Shown: positions 25,144 to 35,039, numbered from the stretch's first letter. The stretch: 64,000 nt of DNA from Chryseobacterium sp. (GCF_019236175.1 NZ_JAFAJM010000005.1:286288-350287); one strand, 5' to 3'. Program-made: numbers and translations. The notes: generated by a model not told the origin, from the sequence alone.

Positions 25144-27681
25144 ATGGCTAAAAATAAAAACTTAATCTACATTGCAGCGTCATTAGTTGTATTTATAGTT
25201 TTAGCATTTTTATATTCTACTCCTGTATTTACAGGTAAACAGCTTTTCCAGCATGATATTGTGCAGTACAGAGGAGGAGCGAAAGAACTGCTCGATTACA
25301 GAGCCAACACCGGAAATGAAACCTACTGGAGTGATTCCATGTTTGGCGGTATGCCCACTTACCAGATGGGTAGCCAATTCAAAGGTGACATCATTAAAAA
25401 GATTGACAGCAATCTGAATTTCATGCCAAGACCGGTTAATTATCTGTTTTTGCTTTTTGCTGGTTTTTTCCTTTTGGGAATGGTGGTTGTCCGAAACTGG
25501 AAGTATGCCTTACTGGGTGCCACTTTTTTTGGACTTTCAACCTATTTTTACATTATTATTGCAGCGGGACACAACGGTAAAGTAAATACCATTGAATACT
25601 TTGCTCCGCTTTTAGCCGGTATTTTACTGGTATATATCAGAAAACAATACATCTGGGGGTTCATTGTCACCACTCTTTTCATGGGACTACAGGTAGCAGC
25701 GAATCACCCGCAGATGACCTATTATCTGTTTTTAGCCTTAGGATTTTTATTCCTTTCAGAGCTGATCAGGGCCATTCAGAAAAAAACTCCGATGAAGCAT
25801 TTTCTTATTTCTTCGGGAATCATTGCAGCATCTTGTCTTATCGGGGTGGGAATGAATTCGCAAAGAATTATGGCTAATGCTGAATACATCAAAGAAACGG
25901 TTCGTGGAAAGCAGATCTTAACCAACGACAGTCATACTTCAGGAAAATCCGGAATGGATAAGGAAAGTATGCTGATGTGGAGCTATGGAAAACTGGAAAC
26001 TTTAAATCTTTTTATCCCAAGGCTAATGGGAGGAGGAAGCCAGGAACCTGAAGCTAAGGAAATGATGAATAAAGTTCAGGAACTTGTTCAGGAGAATGTA
26101 GGCTCACAAGCTGAAATGGATAGAATTTCAAAAGGGTTTAACGGAATGACCTACTGGGGCGATCAGCCGGGAACATCAGGACCGGCTTATCAGGGAGCTA
26201 TTGTATGTTTCCTTGCAGTATTAGGGTTCTTTTTTGCGTGGAAAAAATACCGTTACTGGATTCTGGGCGCTTCAATTCTGACCGTTTTACTGGCTTGGGG
26301 AAGTAACTTTATGCCGTTGTCAGACTTCTTTATAGATTATGTTCCCTTTTATAATAAATTCAGAGCTCCGTCTTCAATTCTTGTGGTGGTAGAGCTATTA
26401 TTTCCTCTTATTGCTATTTTGGGATTATACAGGTTTTTCACAGATGAGAAACTGACAGAAGAATACAAGCAGAAGATTTTAATGTACGTAAGTGGCGGAA
26501 CATTAGGTTTATTGCTTATTCTTTTAATATTCGGAAAATCGTTATTGGGATTTGCAACAGAGGGTGAAAAAACATATTTTCCTCCTTTCCTTCTTGATTA
26601 TCTTGTAGATGAAAGATACAAGTTATTTAAAATAGATGCCATTAAAGCATTTATTTATGTAGCCATCGCGGCAGCTGTTTTATTCTTAAGCTTAAAGAAA
26701 AAACTGAATCAGAATATCGCTTTAATTGTTATCGGAGTGGTAAGTTTATTCGATTTATGGTCTGTTAATAAGCGTTATCTGAATGACGACAATTATGTAG
26801 ACAAAGTTTTTGCCGAAAACCCTTTCCAGACGGAAGGTTCTGATTTACTGGCTGAAAAAGTTCAGGCAAACCCAAGCTTATCGTCCATTCTAAGTAGTGT
26901 CAATGTAAATAAAACATTGGAAACCATTGCTGAAAAGGATAAGGGACACTACAGAATTTTCAACAATATTTTAGGAACATTCAGCGAAACCAATACTTCT
27001 TACTTTAAATCTTCCATTGGTGGGTATCATGCAGTAAAACTGAGACGATATGATGATGTAATTAATGAATATTTCCAGATTATGGATTCTGTGAAAGTTC
27101 CTAATGTTTTAAATCTTTTAAATGCGAAATACTGGGTAGTAGGCGGTCCTGAAAAACCTCAGGCAATGCCCAATCCTAATGCCAACGGAAATGCATGGTT
27201 TGTAAGTGACCTGAAATTTGTCAATACTCCTAATGAAGAAATTAAGGCAATTGGGGTGATCAACAATAAAAAGACCGCTGTCATCGCTTCTTCTGATAAA
27301 GAATATTTCAGTAACAAACCTGTTCAGGCAGATTCTACAGCATTTATCAATCTGACGAAATATCAGCCAAACGAACTGGAGTTTAAATCTCAGTCTAAAA
27401 CACCACAGCTGGCTGTTTTTTCTGAAATTTATTATCCTCACGGCTGGAAAGTTTTAATTGACGAAAAAGAAGTTCCTTACATTAAAGCAGATTATTTGCT
27501 TCGTGCGGTACACGTCCCTGCCGGAGACCACCATATCAGAATGATATTTGAACCTGAAGTCATTGAAAAAGGAAAGTGGATCTCACTTCTTACATTCGGA
27601 TTATTTATTCTGTTATCTGCTTTCGGAATTTTCTGGATGAATAAAAACAAGAAAAAGGAAATTGCTTCGGAAAAAGGATAG
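25144..27681 (+). CDS. YfhO-family membrane protein
   Basis: The 845-residue protein has an N-terminal membrane span, a DIVQYRGGAKELLDYR region with the conserved Asp/Tyr pattern, and about 12 membrane helices from residue 95 to 545. A long periplasmic C-terminal domain and a last membrane span follow near 815-835. YfhO-type proteins are GT-C-like membrane proteins linked to sugar transfer onto lipids or cell-wall polymers. A glycosyltransferase gene follows 39 bases later, so they may act on the same glycan. Substrate unknown. Confidence 0.88.
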   Translation: MAKNKNLIYIAASLVVFIVLAFLYSTPVFTGKQLFQHDIVQYRGGAKELLDYRANTGNETYWSDSMFGGMPTYQMGSQFKGDIIKKIDSNLNFMPRPVNYLFLLFAGFFLLGMVVVRNWKYALLGATFFGLSTYFYIIIAAGHNGKVNTIEYFAPLLAGILLVYIRKQYIWGFIVTTLFMGLQVAANHPQMTYYLFLALGFLFLSELIRAIQKKTPMKHFLISSGIIAASCLIGVGMNSQRIMANAEYIKETVRGKQILTNDSHTSGKSGMDKESMLMWSYGKLETLNLFIPRLMGGGSQEPEAKEMMNKVQELVQENVGSQAEMDRISKGFNGMTYWGDQPGTSGPAYQGAIVCFLAVLGFFFAWKKYRYWILGASILTVLLAWGSNFMPLSDFFIDYVPFYNKFRAPSSILVVVELLFPLIAILGLYRFFTDEKLTEEYKQKILMYVSGGTLGLLLILLIFGKSLLGFATEGEKTYFPPFLLDYLVDERYKLFKIDAIKAFIYVAIAAAVLFLSLKKKLNQNIALIVIGVVSLFDLWSVNKRYLNDDNYVDKVFAENPFQTEGSDLLAEKVQANPSLSSILSSVNVNKTLETIAEKDKGHYRIFNNILGTFSETNTSYFKSSIGGYHAVKLRRYDDVINEYFQIMDSVKVPNVLNLLNAKYWVVGGPEKPQAMPNPNANGNAWFVSDLKFVNTPNEEIKAIGVINNKKTAVIASSDKEYFSNKPVQADSTAFINLTKYQPNELEFKSQSKTPQLAVFSEIYYPHGWKVLIDEKEVPYIKADYLLRAVHVPAGDHHIRMIFEPEVIEKGKWISLLTFGLFILLSAFGIFWMNKNKKKEIASEKG

Positions 27682-27720
27682 CATTCAAAAATAAAAAATT
27701 AATGTTGATTACTTAAAGTA

Positions 27721-29010
27721 ATGGAACAAAAAAAAATATTGATTATCACCTATTACTGGCCTCCTGCGGGAGGTCCTGGTGTTCAAAGGTGGCTCAAGTT
27801 TGCCAAATATCTTCCTGATTTTGGCTGGAAACCGGTGATCTATACTCCGGAAAATCCGAGTTATCCGTTGGTGGATGAAAGCCTGATAAAAGAGATTCCT
27901 GAAGATATAGAAATCGTGAGAACCAGAATATGGGAACCTTATCAGTTGGCTGAAAAGCTTAATAAAAGCAATAAAAAATTTAAAGCGGGCCAGTTTGATG
28001 TAGGTAAAAACCAGAGCTGGAAATCTAAACTTTCCATTTGGGTGAGAGGTAATTTTTTTATTCCTGACGCCAGAGTTTTCTGGGTAAAACCTTCCATTGC
28101 ATTTTTAGAAAAATATTTAAAAGAGAATAAGATAGACACAGTGGTCACTTCAGGCCCCCCCCACTCTTTGCATCTGATCGGCTTAGGACTTAAAGAAAAG
28201 CTTCCGGGTCTTAAATGGGTTGCTGATTTTCGTGATCCGTGGACGGAAATTTCTTATTATACGCATTTAAAATTGACAAAGAGCTCTGATAAAAGACACC
28301 GTCAGCTTGAAAATGCAGTATTTAAAAATGCAGATATTACACTGGCAACGAGTTATACCGATGCGGAAAATTTCCGGAAAGCCGGAGCTAATGCAGTTTG
28401 TATTACCAATGGTTTTGATGCAAGTGACTCAGGTGAACGATCTGAAGAAAGCAACGAAAAAAAAACGTTTACATTAAGTTATATCGGTGTTTTGGAACAA
28501 CTGAGAAATCCTGAAAATCTATGGAAAGTACTGGATGAACTGGTGAACGAAAATGCTGAATTGTCCAAAAATTTCACACTGAAATTCGCAGGAAGAATCG
28601 ATGATAAAATTATGAGTTTCATTGAAAATTCCAGCCTTAAAAATCACATTCTCAATCTGGGCTACCTTTCTCATGGCAAAGCTGTTGAGGAAATGCAGAA
28701 CTCAGATATCCTGTTAATCACTAATTTCCCCAATGATTCATCAAAAGGAATCATTCCGGGAAAAATATTTGAATATCTGGCTTCCGGAAAACAGATTTTA
28801 TCATTTGGACCGGATAAAGCCGATGTAGCAAAAATTCTGGAAGAAACTCAGGCCGGAAAACATTTCGGTTATACGGATTATGAAATGGTAAAACAATTTA
28901 TTCTAGACAGATTCGAGCTTTGGAAAAACGGAAAACTTTCTCAAAACCCCCAGTCTATTGAACAGTTTTCAAGAAGAAATCTCACAAAAAAGTTAACTGA
29001 AATTCTATAA
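27721..29010 (+). CDS. GT4-type glycosyltransferase
   Basis: The 429-residue protein has a GT-B fold. The N-terminal half starts KILIITYYWPPAGGPGVQRWLKFAKYLP with the donor-side glycine-rich loop. The acceptor region has SGPPHSLHLIGLGLK and WVADFRDPW (about 165-170). The C-terminal half has the sugar-nucleotide region IIPGKIFEYLASGKQILSFGP, matching the GT4 E-x7-E pattern (about 345-365). It resembles enzymes that extend exopolysaccharide or LPS chains. Its partner YfhO gene is upstream, and a terminator at 29014-29070 closes the unit. Confidence 0.85.
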   Translation: MEQKKILIITYYWPPAGGPGVQRWLKFAKYLPDFGWKPVIYTPENPSYPLVDESLIKEIPEDIEIVRTRIWEPYQLAEKLNKSNKKFKAGQFDVGKNQSWKSKLSIWVRGNFFIPDARVFWVKPSIAFLEKYLKENKIDTVVTSGPPHSLHLIGLGLKEKLPGLKWVADFRDPWTEISYYTHLKLTKSSDKRHRQLENAVFKNADITLATSYTDAENFRKAGANAVCITNGFDASDSGERSEESNEKKTFTLSYIGVLEQLRNPENLWKVLDELVNENAELSKNFTLKFAGRIDDKIMSFIENSSLKNHILNLGYLSHGKAVEEMQNSDILLITNFPNDSSKGIIPGKIFEYLASGKQILSFGPDKADVAKILEETQAGKHFGYTDYEMVKQFILDRFELWKNGKLSQNPQSIEQFSRRNLTKKLTEIL

Positions 29011-29013
29011 TAC

Positions 29014-29070
29014 AAAAAAGCGGAGGTTTGAAAAAAGAAATTAAAATCTTTCTCCCGACCTCCGTTTTTT
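29014..29070. terminator. Bidirectional terminator between convergent genes
   Basis: CGGAGGT (29021-29027) pairs with ACCTCCG (29058-29064), flanked by A6 and T6 runs. It serves the glycosyltransferase (+) and the lipoprotein gene at 29079 (-). Confidence 0.7.
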
Positions 29071-29078
29071 ATTTTTAG

Positions 29079-29723
29079 TTATATAGTCCATTGATCATTG
29101 ATGACAGCGACCAGATAATAGGTACCCTGAAATTCTTCAAATACGAAACGAAGGGTTTTCCAGTCCATTTCACCATTTTTCCCGGATCCTTTGATATAGT
29201 TTTCAGTAAAGTTTGTTTTAGGATAAATTTCCTTTAGATTATTCAGAGAGTTTCCCCCTCCTAAAAATTTATTTAACGAATACTGAGACGTTGTAAAGTC
29301 TTTTGAAAAGACCCATTTACCGAGATAATCATTAATTGTCGCTTTATACTGATCTCCTGAACCATCATGCGCTCCCCATGTAAACAAGGTTTTTGTAGGC
29401 TGATATTTTTCAAAATCAGTTTTGGAAAACTGTTTATCTTCTTTTGGATTCACAAAAGCGTACATTGAAAAACGTACTCCCTTTTCCGGATGAATGAATT
29501 CCCCAAAAGCTTTATAGTTTTTAGTTTTCAACGCCTGTAGTACCTCATCATTTACTTTTTTCAGAGAAACTTCCTGCTCCGCTTTATTCTTAACCGTTCC
29601 TATACTATCTGTTTTTTTTGCCTGAGCAACAGAATCAATAACATTAGGAACCGGTTTTCCGGCTTCTTTCTTACAGGCTACAGCAAGGCTCAGAACGAAC
29701 AGAGAAATGAGTAGTTTTTTCAT
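29079..29723 (-). CDS. Secreted lipoprotein, unknown function
   Basis: The 214-residue protein is counted from the ATG at 29723 (MKKLLISLFVLSLAVAC); the in-frame ATG at 29744 adds seven residues that do not fit a signal peptide. The lipid-attached Cys is residue 17. The mature part has a charged linker and a compact domain with HPEKGVRFSMYAFV (about 80) and a WGAHDGSGDQ stretch. I do not recognise the family. A dispersed repeat and the ypdA promoter lie upstream on the opposite strand. Confidence 0.75.
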   Translation of the reverse strand: MKKLLISLFVLSLAVACKKEAGKPVPNVIDSVAQAKKTDSIGTVKNKAEQEVSLKKVNDEVLQALKTKNYKAFGEFIHPEKGVRFSMYAFVNPKEDKQFSKTDFEKYQPTKTLFTWGAHDGSGDQYKATINDYLGKWVFSKDFTTSQYSLNKFLGGGNSLNNLKEIYPKTNFTENYIKGSGKNGEMDWKTLRFVFEEFQGTYYLVAVINDQWTI

Positions 29724-29800
29724 ATTTTTATTTTTGTAGTTCATAAAAAAAGTCCAAAACTGATGCCATTACAAAATCCCCTCTGGTAAAGCTTTTATTA

Positions 29801-29886
29801 AGCGAGCTAAAGCCCGTCTCTATTGATAAAGAGCTCCGGTATTGATATCTGTACTCTAGCATCTTGGCTGTTGGTTCTTAACTCTC
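29801..29886 (+). repeat. Dispersed palindromic repeat, copy 1
   Basis: The core AGCTAAAGCCCGT is followed by CTCTATTGATA and ends in a tail with CTTGGCTGTTGGTTCTTA. It shares this order with copies at 35.1 and 63.8 kb and partly with one at 56 kb. It sits between the divergent lipoprotein gene and ypdA. Confidence 0.7.
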
Positions 29887-29912
29887 ATATCCATACTTTA
29901 CAAATTACATCG

Positions 29913-29920
29913 TACCTTTG
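29913..29920 (+). promoter_or_regulatory. TACCTTTG promoter box of ypdA
   Basis: A perfect TAnnTTTG match whose last base is only 5 nt before the ATG at 29925, so the mRNA may be leaderless or nearly so. Confidence 0.65.
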
Positions 29921-29924
29921 TTAT

Positions 29925-30887
29925 ATGGAAGTATTGGATATTCTTATTATAGGAGCGGGCCCTATTGGTTTAAATTGTGCTATTGAAGCAGATAAAAACA
30001 ACCTCAGCTATTTGATTATTGAAAAAGGGACTATTGTGAATTCATTATATCATTATCCTTTATATATGAGATTCTTTTCTACCGCAGAAAAACTTGAAAT
30101 TGACGGGATCCCTTTTATTTCCACTGCTCCAAAACCGGGAAGGCAGGAAGCCCTGGAATATTATCAGGGAATTGCCAGACAAAAAGATCTGAATATTCAC
30201 CTGTATGAAAAAGTATTGAAGGTTCTTAAAATTGATGATGTTTTTGAAATTGAAACCACAAAAGGAAACTATTTTGCCAGGAACGTAGTCATTGCTACAG
30301 GATTTTATGACATTCCGAATCTGATGAATATTCCTGGTGAAAATCTTCCTAAAGTTAAACATTATTATACAGAGCCTTATCCTTATGCCAGACAAAAAGT
30401 GGTGGTGATAGGATCCAGTAATTCTGCCGTTGACGCAGCTCTTGAAACCTATAGAAAAGGTGCAGAGGTAACAATGATTGTTCGCCATTCTGAAATTTCA
30501 AAAAGTGTTAAATACTGGGTAAGACCTGATATTGAGAACAGAATTGCCGAAGGGAGTATCAAAGCCCACTTTAATGCTGAAATTCTTGAAGTAAAGGAAA
30601 AAACGGTCTCTTTTAGAGATCATAACCATGACATCCGTGAGATTGAAAATGATTTCGTACTCGCGATGACAGGTTATCTCCCTGATTTTGAATTCCTGAA
30701 AAATTCAGGTATAGAACTGAATGGGGACTGTCTCAATCCTTATTATAATATGGAAACTATGGAAACCAATGTTCCTCATCTATATCTGGCCGGAGTTGTC
30801 TGTGGCGGTAAAGATACCCATCTCTGGTTTATTGAAAATTCAAGAATACATGCTGAAATAATTCTGAATAATATCCTTTCGAGATAA
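29925..30887 (+). CDS. ypdA: YpdA family bacillithiol-disulfide reductase
   Basis: The 320-residue FAD/NAD(P)-binding oxidoreductase has the N-terminal dinucleotide motif ILIIGAGPIGLNCAIEA (about residues 5-21). Characteristic YpdA sequence follows: HYPLYMRFFSTAEKLEIDGIPF. The second nucleotide motif is VVVIGSSNSAVDAALE (about 160). YpdA reduces bacillithiol disulfide using NADPH, which points to bacillithiol in this organism. There is no thioredoxin-reductase CxxC motif, as expected for this family. The start at 29925 is chosen because the upstream ORF extension to 29823 runs through a repeat and lacks homology. Confidence 0.88.
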   Translation: MEVLDILIIGAGPIGLNCAIEADKNNLSYLIIEKGTIVNSLYHYPLYMRFFSTAEKLEIDGIPFISTAPKPGRQEALEYYQGIARQKDLNIHLYEKVLKVLKIDDVFEIETTKGNYFARNVVIATGFYDIPNLMNIPGENLPKVKHYYTEPYPYARQKVVVIGSSNSAVDAALETYRKGAEVTMIVRHSEISKSVKYWVRPDIENRIAEGSIKAHFNAEILEVKEKTVSFRDHNHDIREIENDFVLAMTGYLPDFEFLKNSGIELNGDCLNPYYNMETMETNVPHLYLAGVVCGGKDTHLWFIENSRIHAEIILNNILSR

Positions 30888-30912
30888 CAGTTATCTTTCT
30901 TTATATGATATC

Positions 30913-30943
30913 AAAAAAAGTCACAAATTCTGTGACTTTTTTT
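30913..30943. terminator. Bidirectional terminator (perfect stem)
   Basis: AAAAAAAGTCACA (30913-30925) pairs with TGTGACTTTTTTT (30931-30943) around AATTC. It serves ypdA (+) and the MFS gene (-). Confidence 0.85.
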
Positions 30944-30948
30944 GTATA

Positions 30949-32178
30949 TTATTTTGCATTGACTTCTTTATCTTTCAGCATCCATGGAACAATAAAGTAA
31001 AAGGCTACTGCAATAGCTACCGCTAATGCCCCTGTTCCGATCCATAAGGTATTAAATCCTAACTGATCGGCAATTAATGTTCCTATATAAGGCGTGATAA
31101 TAAATGCTATTGAAAAGGACATTCCGTTCAGCCCCATATAAGCTCCTTTATTGTTTTCTCCTGAGCGTAATGCCGTAATCGTTGACATAAAGGGTAATGT
31201 CCAGATTTCTCCAATACAAAGCAGAGTCATTGAGATCAGCAATGCGACCATACTATAATCAAAAGCGAGCATGGCATAGGAAAATCCACAAAGGAAAGTA
31301 CCCAGTAACATTGTAAAGCCTAAGGTAAAATACTTTTCTGCCAGTTGTACAAATCCCATTTCAAGCAATACAATCAGAAATCCGCTATACCCCAGAATGA
31401 ATCCTATATTTTGTTGACTCAGATGAGCGGTGTCTTTATAAAAAATCGTCAATGTACTGAAAAGCTGGAAGAAGCATATTGAAAACAACATACAAAATAC
31501 ACAGTACATCAAAAATTTACGATCCTTATAAGGGGAATGTTCTTTTTTAACGGCTATAGCTTCTTTAACGTTTCTCGCTTTTTTCTTAGCCAATATTGTT
31601 CGTTTTCTAAAGAACCAGATATACATTAATCCGGCCAGTAAAGCCGCTAAGGCATTACTGAAAAATAAGAACTCATAGGAGATTGCCGAAAGAATTCCAC
31701 CTAATGCAGGCCCGATGGAGAATCCTAAATTCACCGCCATCCTGTTTAAAGAAAAAGCCCTTGTAATATTCTCCGGTCTGGCATATTTTGTAATTGCAAC
31801 TGAATTGGCCGGACGGAAAGTTTCACTGACAATACTTTGCAGTAAAATAATACATGCCAGTCCTGCTTCAGTTTTAAAAAGAGGAATAAGACAAAACAAA
31901 GGTACACTCAGTAGCAGGCTTAAACTCTGCACTTTATATTCACCGATCTTATCGGTAATCATTCCGCCAAACCATGAACCTATCACTGAACCTATTCCAA
32001 AAAAGCTGAGAACAATTCCCGAATTTTCAATGCTAAAATGTAAATGGTCTGTCATATAAACTCCCAAAAAAGGAAGTACCATAGAACCCGCCCTGTTGAT
32101 TAGCATTACCAACGCCAGCATCCAACTCTCTTGCGAGAGCCCTTTGAAAGAACTCGTGTATACGTTAATTAATTTCAC
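30949..32178 (-). CDS. MFS transporter
   Basis: The 409-residue membrane protein has 12 predicted helices and the MFS loop 2-3 motif GSWFGGMITDKIGEYKVQ (about residue 67-84, matching GxxxDRxGRR-like). Similar regions in the second half suggest a drug/H+ antiporter of the YdeE/MdtH-type branch. Substrate unknown. A perfect promoter box lies upstream at 32207-32214. Confidence 0.88.
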   Translation of the reverse strand: MKLINVYTSSFKGLSQESWMLALVMLINRAGSMVLPFLGVYMTDHLHFSIENSGIVLSFFGIGSVIGSWFGGMITDKIGEYKVQSLSLLLSVPLFCLIPLFKTEAGLACIILLQSIVSETFRPANSVAITKYARPENITRAFSLNRMAVNLGFSIGPALGGILSAISYEFLFFSNALAALLAGLMYIWFFRKRTILAKKKARNVKEAIAVKKEHSPYKDRKFLMYCVFCMLFSICFFQLFSTLTIFYKDTAHLSQQNIGFILGYSGFLIVLLEMGFVQLAEKYFTLGFTMLLGTFLCGFSYAMLAFDYSMVALLISMTLLCIGEIWTLPFMSTITALRSGENNKGAYMGLNGMSFSIAFIITPYIGTLIADQLGFNTLWIGTGALAVAIAVAFYFIVPWMLKDKEVNAK

Positions 32179-32206
32179 AATAATATTTGGGGAAAATTTT
32201 AAAATG

Positions 32207-32214
32207 CAAAGTTA
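32207..32214 (-). promoter_or_regulatory. TAACTTTG promoter box of the MFS gene
   Basis: Minus strand TAACTTTG matches TAnnTTTG, about 29 bases before the ATG at 32178. Confidence 0.65.
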
Positions 32215-32318
32215 GAGAAAATAGCTCATATCCCTCTGTTGTGAACCTTAGAAATTTCATTCTTCAGCTTGTTTTTAAAGGCTTTATGATATTTAACAAA
32301 AAAGATTTTAAAATAAAA

Positions 32319-32347
32319 AAGCCGGAAGAAAAACTTCCGACTTTTAT
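32319..32347 (-). terminator. Hairpin terminator after the SDR gene
   Basis: AAGCCGGAAG (32319-32328) pairs with CTTCCGACTT (32334-32343), one mismatch, followed on the minus strand by T6. It lies beyond the SDR stop and before the MFS promoter. Confidence 0.65.
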
Positions 32348-32449
32348 AAGGTAAACCTTTATTTATTCCGAATTCAATAATTTAAAAATCAGGAAATACA
32401 AAGTATATTGGTTTTAAATTCTGAATTTGAATCTTAAATTTTAAACCCA

Positions 32450-33163
32450 TTATGGATTTGTAGAGAAAATAGAACCATTGGCAATCAATGCTCTTCGGTT
32501 CATTTTAAGAATATCTCTCACCCATTCTGCAAAATCTTCAGGTTGTAAAACTTTATCAGGGTTTCCGTCTGTAAGCCCTCCCTGAATACTCATATCTGAA
32601 GCGATAGTACTTGGCGTCAATGTAATGACACGGATGTTTTGTTTTCTCCATTCCGCCATCATCGATTGAGATAAAGACACGACTGCTGCTTTGGAAGCGG
32701 CATAAGCTGACATATTTGGTCCCCCTTTCAAACCTGCTGTGGAAGCTACGTTCACAATATCACCCTCTCCTTTGGCTTTCATGAACGGGTGTACTGCTTT
32801 TGCAGCATAATATACACCGAATAAATTGGTTTTGATCACCTGTTCCCAGGTCTCAGAAGACATTTCTTCAATACTTCCGAAATCTCCGATTCCTGCATTA
32901 TTGATCAGGATATCTACTCCGCCAAGTGTTTCAGCTAATGAGCTGATTCCTTCTTTTACAGCTGCTTCGTCGTCAATATTAAATACGGCATATGCAGAAT
33001 TTACGCCCAGTTTCTGAATTTCATCCACTGTATTTTTTAAGTTTTCTTCGTTTCTTCCTGTAATGGCAACGTTCACCCCTTCATTCGCTAAAGCTAGTGC
33101 CACAGCTTTTCCTAATCCTCTTCCGCCCCCTGTTATGATGGCATTTTTTCCGTTTATATTCAT
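32450..33163 (-). CDS. Short-chain dehydrogenase (3-ketoacyl-ACP reductase-like)
   Basis: The 237-residue SDR has the cofactor loop GGGRGLGKAVA (about residues 12-22) and the NNAG motif (about 88). The catalytic Ser is near 141, followed by YAASK with Tyr and Lys (about 154-158). It follows the FabG pattern and would reduce a carbonyl with NADPH. It stands alone with its own promoter and terminator, not beside acp or fabF, so a role in fatty acid synthesis is not certain. Confidence 0.85.
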   Translation of the reverse strand: MNINGKNAIITGGGRGLGKAVALALANEGVNVAITGRNEENLKNTVDEIQKLGVNSAYAVFNIDDEAAVKEGISSLAETLGGVDILINNAGIGDFGSIEEMSSETWEQVIKTNLFGVYYAAKAVHPFMKAKGEGDIVNVASTAGLKGGPNMSAYAASKAAVVSLSQSMMAEWRKQNIRVITLTPSTIASDMSIQGGLTDGNPDKVLQPEDFAEWVRDILKMNRRALIANGSIFSTNP

Positions 33164-33185
33164 AATAGTAATACTTTTCGTACAA

Positions 33186-33193
33186 CAAAGTTA
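33186..33193 (-). promoter_or_regulatory. TAACTTTG promoter box of the SDR gene
   Basis: Minus strand TAACTTTG, 23 bases before the ATG at 33163. Confidence 0.65.
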
Positions 33194-33384
33194 CGAAACA
33201 TCATTTTTATGGAAGGGCAGCAATGCGGATTTAATAGTTTTTTAATGGTTTTAAAATTCTACCTTACAGCAGCACAAACCAAACAGATCAGACCTTAGTT
33301 TTTTTCAACGACAGCATTATATCCTATGTTGCTAAGTGGTTACAGATAAAAAGATGTATTGTTCTCTTTTACACGCAAAAATAA

Positions 33385-33409
33385 AAACCGGCTCATGATG
33401 AACCGGTTT
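33385..33409 (-). terminator. Terminator after the phosphoesterase gene
   Basis: AAACCGG (33385-33391) pairs with CCGGTTT (33403-33409), with a T5 run on the minus strand, 41 bases after the stop of the phosphoesterase gene. Confidence 0.7.
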
Positions 33410-33449
33410 CAAAAATCTAAAATTAGTATCGTAAAAAAAAATGAAAAGA

Positions 33450-35039
33450 TTAAGGAATCTGGATGGAGCTCTGTACTTCAAAATCTTCTGAAGCGGAGAA
33501 CTGATTTCCATACATATCAGAAGCTCTGACCTCAACTTTATGTTTTCCCTGTGTCAATTTTTTTGGAAAATCAGCTTCCCAGATATGTTTTGACATTTCA
33601 GGATTGGAAGGTCTTCTTCCCGGAAATATTTTTTCTGTAGTGTCCCATTTAAATACTGAAAGCGCAAAATTAGGATCTATGGTTTCATCATACGTCATTG
33701 TTTCCCAGACTCCATTGTCTATTCTGTATTCTACTTTATCTTTTTTGCTTCCCATAAAAAAATTAGCCATTATTTTCGCTGAGGTTTTTGACGGATAAGG
33801 AATCACCTTCGGAACGTATAATTTGATCTGATAATCTTCCGGTTTTCCGGCTGTTTTATATTTTACCTTATATTGATTATCTGTAAAACTGATGAATGAA
33901 TATCCTTTTGCTGTTCCGTCTCTCATAGTAGAAGTAGGCAGTCCTTCTTCATCAGCCGTACCGGAATACCAGTCACCACAGGTTGTTCCCACGTTATATT
34001 CATGCAGTTCCTTAACGCCATTCCAGCCAGCTTTTTTACCGTAGAAAATCTGTTGTTGAATATGAGTGTGTGCCGATAAAAGTAAAACATTCCGGAAAGG
34101 GTTTAAAAAATCAAATAATTTCTGGCGATCTGCATTTCTAAAATTATCTTCATTTTTATGCTCCAATGGAATATGAAAAGAAACCACGACAAGCTTGTTT
34201 TTATCTACCAGTTTTAAATCATTTTCAATAAACTGCAGCTGATCTTCACGGAATCCGCCCCAATATCCTTTTCCGTCTCTCGGATCCGGATACAGAATAT
34301 CATCCAGAATGATAAAGTGAACATTTCCGTAATTAAAAGAATAATTGGCCGGCCCGAAATTAGACTCAAAAGTTTCATCAGACAGACGGTCTTCTTTTGC
34401 ATCATAGTTCATATCGTGATTTCCCATCACATTATACCAGGGCAGCCCTACTTCTTTCATGACATCAGCATAAGGCTTTTGAAGACTTAAATTATCACCT
34501 ACCAGATCTCCCAGACTGATTCCCAATACTGCATTTTTTTTCGTGTTTTTCACTTCATTGACAATTCCTCTTTTAAAATAGTCAAGTTCTTTTTCCGTAT
34601 ACGGCTGAGGATCGCCAAAAACAAGAATTTCGAAATTTTTATTTTCATTCTGCCGATACAGGGGAAAATTCAGTTCTTCGGGAAGATCTCCGGTAGGCGC
34701 TACTCCTTTATATTTAAAATCAGCCGGTGAGCCTTTCGTTTTATGGTGATAATAAAACTGGGGAAGATTATTAGAATTGAGAGCCGTCTGATACCCTGAA
34801 GGTTTAATGACAAAAATAGTCTGATCATCCTGAACCGGTAAGCTGTATCTTCCGTTTTTATCGGTAAGTACAACCTGAATTCCGTTGGAAACCGCTACCC
34901 CTTCAATTCCTTTTTCACGGCTTTCTTTTTTTTGGTTTTTATTACTGTCTTCGTATATATAACCGGAAACAGAAGTTTGGGAAAATGCCATTGCAGTAAT
35001 CAGCATACAAGGCATTAAAAATTTCATTCTGGTATTCAT
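33450..35039 (-). CDS. Secreted calcineurin-like metallophosphoesterase
   Basis: The 529-residue protein has a signal peptide (MNTRMKFLMPCMLITAMAFS) and an N-terminal carboxypeptidase-regulatory-like/SdrD-like beta domain (about 22-115: VSGYIYEDSNKNQ...DKNGRYSLPV). The calcineurin-like domain has FGDPQ (about 142), SLGDLVGD (about 173), MGNHDMN (about 200) and VVSFHIP / SAHTHIQQ (about 280 and 313), all consistent with a two-metal site. A C-terminal beta domain follows. It probably hydrolyses a phosphoester in the periplasm or outside the cell. The upstream susC/susD genes, with a repeat between, suggest joint uptake and cleavage. Confidence 0.88.
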   Translation of the reverse strand: MNTRMKFLMPCMLITAMAFSQTSVSGYIYEDSNKNQKKESREKGIEGVAVSNGIQVVLTDKNGRYSLPVQDDQTIFVIKPSGYQTALNSNNLPQFYYHHKTKGSPADFKYKGVAPTGDLPEELNFPLYRQNENKNFEILVFGDPQPYTEKELDYFKRGIVNEVKNTKKNAVLGISLGDLVGDNLSLQKPYADVMKEVGLPWYNVMGNHDMNYDAKEDRLSDETFESNFGPANYSFNYGNVHFIILDDILYPDPRDGKGYWGGFREDQLQFIENDLKLVDKNKLVVVSFHIPLEHKNEDNFRNADRQKLFDFLNPFRNVLLLSAHTHIQQQIFYGKKAGWNGVKELHEYNVGTTCGDWYSGTADEEGLPTSTMRDGTAKGYSFISFTDNQYKVKYKTAGKPEDYQIKLYVPKVIPYPSKTSAKIMANFFMGSKKDKVEYRIDNGVWETMTYDETIDPNFALSVFKWDTTEKIFPGRRPSNPEMSKHIWEADFPKKLTQGKHKVEVRASDMYGNQFSASEDFEVQSSIQIP

